From an uncultured Muribaculaceae bacterium (GTDB lineage Bacteria > Bacteroidota > Bacteroidia > Bacteroidales > Muribaculaceae), in NCBI GenBank assembly GCA_934667475.1, contig CAKUMB010000001.1:248001-312000 (forward strand): DNA of 64,000 nt. Direction: 5' to 3'. A program made the translations under genes and the position numbers. Positions 26,420 through 33,258 of the stretch are shown one piece after another (the first letter of the stretch is position 1; each line of letters begins with the position of its first letter). Under the pieces are notes generated by a model. The model made no database searches and was not told the origin of the DNA. It saw only the letters and a program-made list of their open reading frames with translations.

Positions 26420-27655
26420 TTAATCCTTGTAAATAAGGTAGGGCTTACGCTGCTGCTTAAACTTAGCCACGTCGGCCTGCCACGAGGCCTTGATTTCGGC
26501 TGCGCTCTTGCCTGCCATAATCATTTGGCGCATAGTGTCGTTGCCGGCCAGCAGGTCGAAGAATCGGGTGAAAAACTTGTCGCCAATGTTGAGCGTGCGG
26601 TAGGCGTCGATCACATACGTCAGGTCGATGCCCTTGGCAATGATGCTGTCGGCGCACAGGTTGCGCAGGTCGGTGCCGTAGCACAATTTGTCGAGTTGTG
26701 GCGGAGTCTTGGCGCCAGGAATGCTGCGCGGCGTGAAGGTGAACTGGTGGCCGGCCTTCATGTCGGGGTGGCCATACACCTGGAATGGAGCCAGTGTGCC
26801 GCGGCCCAGACTCACGGGCGTGCCCTCGAAAAAGCATGTGGAGGGGTAGAGGTACACCGAAATCATGTTGGGCAGATTGGGCGACGGTGCAATGGGCAGC
26901 TGGTAGCGCGTGTGGCGAGTGTAGTTCTCACACGGCACCACGGTGAGCTGAGCCTTTTTGCCGCCATCAAGCCAGCCTTCGCCGTTGGCCATCTGGGCAA
27001 GTTCGCCCATGGTCATGCCATACACAATGGGTATGGGCAGCGCGCCCACGCCCGACTTGAATTTCATGTCGAGAATGGGGCCGTCGACATACATGATGTT
27101 GGGGTTGGGGCGGTCGAACACCACCACCTGCTTGCCGTCGCGCGCGCAGGCCTCCATCATGTGAATCATTGTTATGTAGTAGGTGTAGAAGCGCAGACCC
27201 ACATCCTGCAGGTCGACCACCACCACATCAATCTTGCTCATGGTCTCCTTGCTGGGCATTGGCGACTTGCCGTCGTAGAGCGAGGCAATGGGTATGCCTG
27301 TGGGCTCGTCGACGCTGTTGCCCACCTTCTCGCCGGCGTCGGCCTTGCCGCGGAATCCGTGCTCGGGCGAAAAAATGGTCACCACCTTAATGCCGTTTTC
27401 AAGCATCAGGTCGAGCACATGCTTGTTGCCCACAATGCCCGTCTGGTTGCTGAGCAGCGCCACGCGCTTGCCCTTGAGCATGGGCACATATTCACTGGTG
27501 CGTGCCGCGCCCACCACCACGGGGGCGTTTTGGCGCTCGCATGCCGCTGCCGCGCATTTGCTTTCGCTTTGAGCGACGCAGGCCGTCACAGCCTGGGCGG
27601 TGGTGAAGCATGCCGCGCAGGCAAGGGTGAGGAGTGTAGTCTTTAATAGATTCAT
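26420..27655 (-). CDS. namZ: DUF1343 / NamZ-type exo-beta-N-acetylmuramidase
   Basis: A 411-residue exported protein of the DUF1343 family, whose characterised member NamZ (GH171) removes terminal N-acetylmuramic acid from peptidoglycan fragments. A signal peptide (MNLLKTTLLTLACAACFTTA) and a short Cys/Ala-rich linker precede the catalytic domain, which opens LKGKRVALLSNQTGIVGNKH. Other family blocks are FSPEHGFRGKADAG, IDVVVVDLQDVGLRFYTYY, VFDRPNPN, YPSTCFFEGTPVSLGRGT and PFQVYGHPDM. It acts in the periplasm. First gene of the operon with the symporter (73-base gap) and WYL regulator, and it has its own promoter. The family name rests on motif recognition. Confidence 0.87.
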   Translation of the reverse strand: MNLLKTTLLTLACAACFTTAQAVTACVAQSESKCAAAACERQNAPVVVGAARTSEYVPMLKGKRVALLSNQTGIVGNKHVLDLMLENGIKVVTIFSPEHGFRGKADAGEKVGNSVDEPTGIPIASLYDGKSPMPSKETMSKIDVVVVDLQDVGLRFYTYYITMIHMMEACARDGKQVVVFDRPNPNIMYVDGPILDMKFKSGVGALPIPIVYGMTMGELAQMANGEGWLDGGKKAQLTVVPCENYTRHTRYQLPIAPSPNLPNMISVYLYPSTCFFEGTPVSLGRGTLAPFQVYGHPDMKAGHQFTFTPRSIPGAKTPPQLDKLCYGTDLRNLCADSIIAKGIDLTYVIDAYRTLNIGDKFFTRFFDLLAGNDTMRQMIMAGKSAAEIKASWQADVAKFKQQRKPYLIYKD

Positions 27656-27731
27656 AAAAATTCAGTACAGTCTTTAAGTGGTTGTTGTGAAAAAAAACGG
27701 CGGCGCGGCATGGCCGCTGGCCGCCACCTTG

Positions 27732-27739
27732 CAAAGGTA
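27732..27739 (-). promoter_or_regulatory. -7 element of the namZ operon
   Basis: On the minus strand TACCTTTG, a good TAnnTTTG match, 76 bases upstream of the namZ start. Confidence 0.65.
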
Positions 27740-27816
27740 GCAAAATAAATGCAGTGGCAATGCTTTTGGGCAAATTTATTGCACATGTTCCGCCAAAAAA
27801 CGTCGGCCTTTACGAC

Positions 27817-27847
27817 TTGCGGTTTTGCCAACTTTGTGGTAATTTTG
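27817..27847 (+). promoter_or_regulatory. promoter of the S24 regulator gene
   Basis: TTG at 27817-27819, 20 bases, then TAATTTTG at 27840-27847, 40 bases before the start codon. Spacing is ideal. Confidence 0.8.
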
Positions 27848-27887
27848 CAATGTCAATACTTACGAAGCACAAATTAAGCATTCTATT

Positions 27888-28571
27888 ATGGCCGAAAATG
27901 AAATCGTGGGGCGCATCAAGTATTTGATACGCAATCTCAATTACCGTCAAAATGAATTTGCCGACAAAATCGGCGTCAATGCGTCGAACCTGTCGAAATA
28001 CCTCAATGGGCGTCTGCCGCTGAGCGAATCGCTCGTGAACCGCATAGTGGTGAACATGGGTGTGTCGAAGCAGTGGCTTGAAAGCGGCACCGACCTGCCC
28101 TTTGCCAAGCAGCCGCAGGCTCCGCAGAGCCTTGAGGTGACCAGCGAGCAGCTGCGCACACCCAGCACAGGCACGCCGGTGTATGACATCGACGTTACAG
28201 CCGGCACCATGCCTCGGACGCGGATGTTTGCCGATGAGCAGATAGTGGGCTCGGTGAATCTGCCCGACGTGGTGAGCCGCGACTGCCGCATAGTGCGCGT
28301 GAGCGGCGACAGCATGAGTCCCGTGATTCGCAACGGCGACTACATTGCCGTGCGTGAGCTCACCAACACCCGCCAGATATTCTGGGGGCAGATATATGTG
28401 GTGATGCTTGACGACTACCGCATGGTGAAGTATGTGCGCCGCAACGCCGACCCCGAGATGGTGACGCTGCACAGCGAAAACGCTGCCTACGACGACATGG
28501 AGGTGGCGCGCGCCGACATACGCGACCTGATGTTTGTGCAGGCCATCCTGCACTTCGACGTGAGGATGTGA
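27888..28571 (+). CDS. XRE-type regulator with S24 (LexA/CI-like) autoprotease domain
   Basis: A 227-residue repressor-like protein. N-terminal helix-turn-helix: RQNEFADKIGVNASNLSKYL (20-39). The C-terminal S24 domain has the catalytic Ser142 in SGDSMSP and Lys181 in YRMVKYVRR, with an Ala105-Gly106 pair (DVTAGTMP) as the probable self-cleavage site. Proteins of this layout sense RecA filaments or other stress and cleave themselves. No prophage genes surround it; the next gene is an M16 peptidase 42 bases away on the same strand. Its targets are unknown. The start at 27888 follows a strong promoter. Confidence 0.9.
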   Translation: MAENEIVGRIKYLIRNLNYRQNEFADKIGVNASNLSKYLNGRLPLSESLVNRIVVNMGVSKQWLESGTDLPFAKQPQAPQSLEVTSEQLRTPSTGTPVYDIDVTAGTMPRTRMFADEQIVGSVNLPDVVSRDCRIVRVSGDSMSPVIRNGDYIAVRELTNTRQIFWGQIYVVMLDDYRMVKYVRRNADPEMVTLHSENAAYDDMEVARADIRDLMFVQAILHFDVRM

Positions 28572-28613
28572 TGCGCCCCCTCCGGCATGCCAATGAGTAA
28601 GAAAACGGATTAA

Positions 28614-29858
28614 ATGAAAATGACAAAGAAGGAAATATTCGACAACGTCGTCACCCACACCCTGCCCAATGGACTCAAACTGGTGCATGTGGCCAGTCAA
28701 AGCCCTGTGGCCTGGTGTGGAATAGTGGCCGGAGCGGGCAGCCGCGACGACGCCCCGGGGCGCCAGGGGCTGGCGCACTTTGTGGAGCACACAATATTCA
28801 AGGGCACCACCCACCGCAAGGCCTGGCACATACTCAACCGCATGGAGGCGGTGGGCGGAGAACTTAATGCCTACACCACTAAGGAGGACACCACGCTGTA
28901 TGCCGTGTTTCCCGACGTGCACTATGGGCGCGCCGTGCAGCTGATTGCCGACCTGGTGGGCTGCTCGGTGTTTCCGGAAGCCGAGCTCGACCGCGAGCGT
29001 GGTGTGGTGCTTGAGGAGATCGATTCCTACCGCGACTCGCCAAGCGACGCCATATATGACGACTTCGAGGACATGGCGTTTGCCGGCAGTGGGTTGGGGC
29101 ACAACATACTGGGTGCTGAGGCCGACCTTAACCGCATCACCAGCACCGATTGCAGCAGTTATGTGAAGCGGCTGTATGTGCCGGCCAACATGGTGTTTTT
29201 TTCGATGGGCCGCATGACACCCGACAAGGCATTCGACGTGGCGGCACGGCACTTCGGCCATTTCGACCACGTCCTCGACCGCCCCTGTCGCCCCGAACCG
29301 CCGTCAGTGGCCCCGCAGCGGCGCACGGTGGATGTGGGAAGCCATCAGACCCACACCGTGATAGGCGCGCGACTGCCTGGCATGCACGACGACCGCCGCT
29401 TTGCCCTGTCGCTGCTCAACAACATAGTGGGCGGCCCTGGCATGAACTCGCTGCTCAACGTGCAGCTGCGCGAGCGCCGCGGATATGTATACACGGTGGA
29501 GTCGGGCATATCGTCGTTCACCGACAGCGGCCTCTTTGAGGTGTATTTCGGCTGCGACGAGAGCCACGCCTCGCGCAGCCTGCGCCTGGTGGAGCGCACC
29601 TTGCTGCAGTTGGCGTCCGAGCCCATGAGCGCACGCCGGCTCGATGCCGCCAAAAAGCAGTATTGCGGCCAACTGCTGGTGGCCAGCGACAACCCCGAGA
29701 CCAGCGTGGTGAATGCAGGCAAGTCGCTGCTGTACCGCGGCCGGGTGGGCACGTATGCCGAAACGGTGGAGCGCATCACCGCAGTCACGCCACAGCAGCT
29801 GATGGATGCGGCGGCTCTCATAGCCCCCGACCGCTGCTCGGTGCTCACTTTTAGCTGA
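28614..29858 (+). CDS. M16 family zinc peptidase
   Basis: A 414-residue insulinase-type peptidase. The inverted zinc motif is H55-F-V-E58-H59 in GLAHFVEHTIFKG, and the downstream Glu ligand is in DRERGVVLEEIDSYRD. The N-terminal half is the active M16 domain and the second half (from about 220, VGSHQTHTVIGARLP and RERRGYVYTVESG) is the usual inactive partner domain, so this is a two-domain 45 kDa type that dimerises. No signal peptide, so a cytosolic location is likely. Members degrade peptides or process presequence-like substrates. An ATG two codons downstream is an alternative start. Confidence 0.92.
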   Translation: MKMTKKEIFDNVVTHTLPNGLKLVHVASQSPVAWCGIVAGAGSRDDAPGRQGLAHFVEHTIFKGTTHRKAWHILNRMEAVGGELNAYTTKEDTTLYAVFPDVHYGRAVQLIADLVGCSVFPEAELDRERGVVLEEIDSYRDSPSDAIYDDFEDMAFAGSGLGHNILGAEADLNRITSTDCSSYVKRLYVPANMVFFSMGRMTPDKAFDVAARHFGHFDHVLDRPCRPEPPSVAPQRRTVDVGSHQTHTVIGARLPGMHDDRRFALSLLNNIVGGPGMNSLLNVQLRERRGYVYTVESGISSFTDSGLFEVYFGCDESHASRSLRLVERTLLQLASEPMSARRLDAAKKQYCGQLLVASDNPETSVVNAGKSLLYRGRVGTYAETVERITAVTPQQLMDAAALIAPDRCSVLTFS

Positions 29859-29987
29859 CCTTGGCCGCTTTTGTGCAGAATTATGGCCAAAATTTTGCGG
29901 CAGTAGCTTAATTTTCGTATTTTCGTAGCGTTAAACAAGCGAAAGCACAAGAAAAAATATTATTCTTAACAACACAGAATTTTCTAT

Positions 29988-30548
29988 ATGAACGATGTCA
30001 ATCATTATTTGCAGCCTGCCGAGAAAAGGATGAGCGAGGCTGTTGTTTATCTCGACGAGGCACTGGCGCACATCCGCGCCGGCCGCGCCAATGTGAAAAT
30101 CCTCGACGGCGTGCGTGTGGAGTATTATGGCAGCAAAATGGCCATTAGCAACGTGGCCAATGTAAGCACCCCCGATGCCCGCACCATTGTCATCTCTCCA
30201 TGGGAGAAGGGCATGTTTAAGGTGATTGAAAAGGCAATCATCGACTCCAACATTGGCATCATGCCTGAAAACAATGGCGAAGTTATACGCCTGTGCATTC
30301 CGCCCCTCACCGAAGACCGCCGCAAGCAGCTGGTGAAGGAGTCGAAGGCCGAGGCCGAGAAGGCCAAGGTGAGTGTGCGCAATGCCCGCCGCGAGGCCAT
30401 TGAGGGCCTTAAGAAGGCTGTGAAAGACGGCATGGCCGAAGACGTGGAGAAGGATGCCGAGACAAAGGTGCAGAAGCTGCACGACAAGTTCCTTAAGCAA
30501 ATCGACGAGCTTTTCACCGCCAAAGAGAAAGAAATACTCACAGTGTAG
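29988..30548 (+). CDS. frr: ribosome recycling factor
   Basis: A 186-residue translation factor that splits post-termination ribosomes with EF-G. Conserved blocks: MSEAVVYLDEALAHIRAGRA (helix 1 with the RxGRA motif), VEYYGSKMAISNVANVSTPDARTI, IRLCIPPLTEDRRKQLVKE and the C-terminal helix. Length is normal. It is single, with a 129-base upstream gap and strong terminators behind it. Confidence 0.96.
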   Translation: MNDVNHYLQPAEKRMSEAVVYLDEALAHIRAGRANVKILDGVRVEYYGSKMAISNVANVSTPDARTIVISPWEKGMFKVIEKAIIDSNIGIMPENNGEVIRLCIPPLTEDRRKQLVKESKAEAEKAKVSVRNARREAIEGLKKAVKDGMAEDVEKDAETKVQKLHDKFLKQIDELFTAKEKEILTV

Positions 30549-30579
30549 CACATCTGCTGCGAGACTAACACCGCATTAT

Positions 30580-30616
30580 GGGCGCAATGGCACCATCTGC
30601 CACATGCGCCCTTTTT
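30580..30616 (+). terminator. terminator of frr
   Basis: GGGCGCA and TGCGCCC form a stem with an 18-base loop, followed by a T-run. Confidence 0.85.
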
Positions 30617-30630
30617 TGTGCCTGCAGCAG

Positions 30631-30676
30631 AAAACCGTGCAAATTTAAAATTCAGCTTTAAATTTGCACGGTTTTT
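30631..30676. terminator. long perfect inverted repeat, probable terminator for the minus-strand operon
   Basis: AAAACCGTGCAAATTTAAA is repeated exactly in inverse after about 7 bases, ending GCACGGTTTT on the plus strand. Arms of about 19 bases with A-rich and T-rich ends make it a strong bidirectional hairpin between frr and the serine hydrolase (stop at 30709). Confidence 0.8.
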
Positions 30677-30708
30677 ACCATTTTTTTGGGGGGCTGTGCC
30701 GCTTGGGG

Positions 30709-32250
30709 CTAATTTTTGCAGCGCAGTGTGTGTTGCTTGCCGGGATTGAAATTGTCGGTCACGGTGATGGTGGGGTTGGCCGTGCCGAGGCCGCTGAATG
30801 TGAATGTGCGTGAACTTATCCAGTTGGTGTAGGCCACGCGTGCCGTGACGGTGCCGTGGCCATCGGCGGCATAGCATCCGGCGGTGGAATAGGGCGGGTT
30901 CAGCCCCTTGATGCTGGTGAGCGGCAGCGAGAATGTGCCGTTGAAAAACGGCGGCGCCATGCTGGTGGTGTGCCGTGCCCAGCCGCCGTGGCGCAGCGGA
31001 ATGGTGTCGGTGGCGCCATCGTCCATTACTATGGTCATGGCCATCATTCCCTTGCCGCTTGGGGCAAGGGTGATGCTCGATATGGCCAGTTCGTTGCGCT
31101 CAAGACGCATGGTGGAGGGGCCGGCAAGCTGCTTGGCGCTGGCCTTGCCCGCCAGTGCTGGCAGAGCCATGGCGCCGAGTTTGCGCTCCATGGCCCGTTG
31201 CAGCTTGGCGTTGGGCTTGAGTGGCGCATCCTTAACTCCAGGCATCAGTTGGCGCCACACGCATCGCAGCTCGGCATACGGCCCCCGGTCGAGGCTGATG
31301 CCGTTGATGGCCACCACCAGCTGCCTCTTTGGGTCGATGATGATGAACTGGCCGTAGGCACCGTCGGCTCGGGCCACTCCCGGTTCAAGGCAGCGCCACA
31401 TTTGGTAGCCGTAGCCCTGGTTGAGGTCGCTCGGTTCGTTGCCCGGATGCCACTCGATTTGCGCCTTCTGCATTTCGGCCACCCATTGTGCAGGCACAAT
31501 TTGGCGGCCTTCCCACTTGCCGCCGTCGAGCATCAGTTGCCCCACTTTGGCCATCGACTCCACCGTGAGCCTCATGCCCCAGCCGCCCACACACACGCCG
31601 CTGGGACTTTGCTCCCAGTCGGCCTCGGTGATGCCGAGCGGTTGCAGCAGCCGCGGCCGCAGGTAGTTGAGCACGGTTTGCCCGGTGACGCGCTGCACTA
31701 TGGCCGATAGCATGTAGGTGCAGAAGCTGTCGTAGCGGAATCGGTGGTCGGTGCCCAGCTTGGGGTTGGCAAGGAATGCGCGCTCCCAGTTGCTGGCTTG
31801 CATCGGCAAATTGGCTGGAGTGTAGGCTCCAGCGTCCATGGTGAGCAGGTGGCGCACAGTGAGGCCGGCAAGGCCGTCGCCTATGGTGTCGGGCAGGGCG
31901 TCGGGAAAGAAACTGGCCACGCGGTCGGTGAGCCTGAGCCTGTTTTCGCCTATGGCAATGCCCACGGCAAGCGACGTCATGGTTTTGCTGCAGGAAAACA
32001 GCGTGTGCTTGTCGGTGCGCTCAAAGGGAGCAGTGTGGCCTTCGGCCACGATGTGGCCGTTGCGCACTATCATCAGGTGGTGGATTTCGGTGGCGGGCAG
32101 GGCCTGCAGCGAGTCGACAAGTGTTATCACCGCCTTGGGGTCGATGCCCTGCGAGGCGGGAGTGGCATGGGGCAGCGATGTTGAGGCCGCCGCCGTGAGC
32201 ACGCCAATGGTGGTCATGGCCGCAGCCATGATGGTGTGAAGTTTATTCAT
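30709..32250 (-). CDS. exported serine hydrolase, class C beta-lactamase fold
   Basis: A 513-residue exported protein of the beta-lactamase/D-Ala-D-Ala carboxypeptidase superfamily. Signal peptide about 1-22. Catalytic S86-C-S-K89 (SxxK) in HTLFSCSKTMTSLAVG, the second-motif Tyr in RYDSFCTYMLSAI, and a GAYGQ-type third motif in place of KTG. The core ends near 365; a C-terminal beta domain of about 150 residues follows, with the paired-strand pattern seen in many Bacteroidales hydrolases. Substrate unknown: peptidoglycan peptides, esters or amides are all possible. It is 21 bases downstream of the GT11-like gene on the same strand, so the two are probably one operon. Confidence 0.87.
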   Translation of the reverse strand: MNKLHTIMAAAMTTIGVLTAAASTSLPHATPASQGIDPKAVITLVDSLQALPATEIHHLMIVRNGHIVAEGHTAPFERTDKHTLFSCSKTMTSLAVGIAIGENRLRLTDRVASFFPDALPDTIGDGLAGLTVRHLLTMDAGAYTPANLPMQASNWERAFLANPKLGTDHRFRYDSFCTYMLSAIVQRVTGQTVLNYLRPRLLQPLGITEADWEQSPSGVCVGGWGMRLTVESMAKVGQLMLDGGKWEGRQIVPAQWVAEMQKAQIEWHPGNEPSDLNQGYGYQMWRCLEPGVARADGAYGQFIIIDPKRQLVVAINGISLDRGPYAELRCVWRQLMPGVKDAPLKPNAKLQRAMERKLGAMALPALAGKASAKQLAGPSTMRLERNELAISSITLAPSGKGMMAMTIVMDDGATDTIPLRHGGWARHTTSMAPPFFNGTFSLPLTSIKGLNPPYSTAGCYAADGHGTVTARVAYTNWISSRTFTFSGLGTANPTITVTDNFNPGKQHTLRCKN

Positions 32251-32271
32251 ATTAATAGGTGTTGCTTTTGC

Positions 32272-33087
32272 TCAAGTTAGCGGAATGGTGGTCCAGTCGC
32301 GCGGAATAAGGTCGGGCTTGGGGTCGGTTTTGCACCAGCCTTCGGGCACTATCACTATGCGGTCGGGGTCGGGGTTGAGCCACGCGCCCCACCAGCCGTT
32401 GAGCGACGGCCCAGTGATGCAGTGGCTGGCGCGCATCAGGTAGGCCATCACGGTGGCCTCGTTGGCAACCGGGTAGGCCGCAGTGTGCGCCTCGGCCCCC
32501 TGGAAGTTGATGTTGGCCTGCACCCAGTCGGGGTCGGTGGTGAACACCATGAAGTTGGCATTGCCTATGCTCGACAGCACATTGGCCACAGCCCAGTTGT
32601 AGAAGTCGGGCGTGGCGCCTCCCGCTTGAGGCTCGCTCACGAGCATGGCCGTGCATCCGGGCTTGGCAAGGCTGCGCAGCAGGCCGCGCGACTGTGCCGG
32701 CAGCATGCGGTCGGTCACGGCAAACGCCTTGCGCACATTATCTTCGATGCCGGCAAAGTAGCGCGGCGACAGCCATTGCCCCTGCAGGTAGCAGCCGTCG
32801 AGCCTGAGCACATTTGGGTCGAAACCGCCGTCGGCGGGGTCGGTGACAATGCGCCCCTTGGGCCGCACTATGTGCGCAGCCAGCCTGCCCAGGCGGCTGT
32901 GCATGCCATAGGGCTTAAGCTGCTCGGCTGTGGCCTGAATGTAGCGCAGTTGGCCGAAGCGCGACTTTATCCAGTTGGGCCCCACGGGGTTGAGCAGCGA
33001 GTGCGGCTCGCGCTTGAGCAGAGCCATATAGAGTGCGTACTGGAACATTTGGCAGGCTGTGCTGCCCGAAATCTCCACTATGTTCAT
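32272..33087 (-). CDS. GT11 (alpha-1,2-fucosyltransferase)-like protein lacking the donor motif
   Basis: A 271-residue protein with the outline of family GT11. The start SGSTACQMFQYALYMALLKR matches the family SGGLGNQMFQYAFYLAL, and the C-terminal GPSLNGWWGAWLNPDPDRIV matches SSFSWWGAWLN with the IVIVPEGW follow-up. MVFTTDPDWVQANI matches the family FSDDPEW block. The GDP-fucose-binding HxRRGD motif, expected around 149-154, reads LVSEPQ: His, both Arg, Gly and Asp are all replaced. GGLGN has also become GSTAC. It is therefore probably not an active fucosyltransferase. No signal peptide. It heads an operon with the serine hydrolase. Confidence 0.72.
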   Translation of the reverse strand: MNIVEISGSTACQMFQYALYMALLKREPHSLLNPVGPNWIKSRFGQLRYIQATAEQLKPYGMHSRLGRLAAHIVRPKGRIVTDPADGGFDPNVLRLDGCYLQGQWLSPRYFAGIEDNVRKAFAVTDRMLPAQSRGLLRSLAKPGCTAMLVSEPQAGGATPDFYNWAVANVLSSIGNANFMVFTTDPDWVQANINFQGAEAHTAAYPVANEATVMAYLMRASHCITGPSLNGWWGAWLNPDPDRIVIVPEGWCKTDPKPDLIPRDWTTIPLT

Positions 33088-33125
33088 CGTTTTTTTTGTT
33101 TAGGCTTTTAATGCATTACAATGGT

Positions 33126-33141
33126 GGGGCGCAAACGCCCC
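33126..33141 (-). other. hairpin in the leader of the GT11-like gene
   Basis: GGGGCG, a four-base loop, then CGCCCC, 39 bases upstream of the start on the minus strand. It may shape the leader mRNA; no regulatory family is recognised. Confidence 0.35.
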
Positions 33142-33198
33142 CGCAACTGCAAAATAACTAAAAATAGAACTCTGCTCCAACATTTTTTACGTAAAAGA

Positions 33199-33231
33199 TT
33201 GGTAGTGTAAACGACAAAATAACTACATTTG
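33199..33231 (+). promoter_or_regulatory. promoter of the PBP1A gene
   Basis: TTG at 33199-33201 and TACATTTG at 33224-33231, 22 bases apart, 27 bases before the ATG. Confidence 0.7.
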
Positions 33232-33258
33232 CAACCATAAATTATTTTATTGGCCAAT

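Noticed and set aside
27888..29858. S24 regulator as the edge of a prophage
   Set aside because: No integrase, terminase, capsid or lysis genes nearby; neighbours are housekeeping genes with normal composition.
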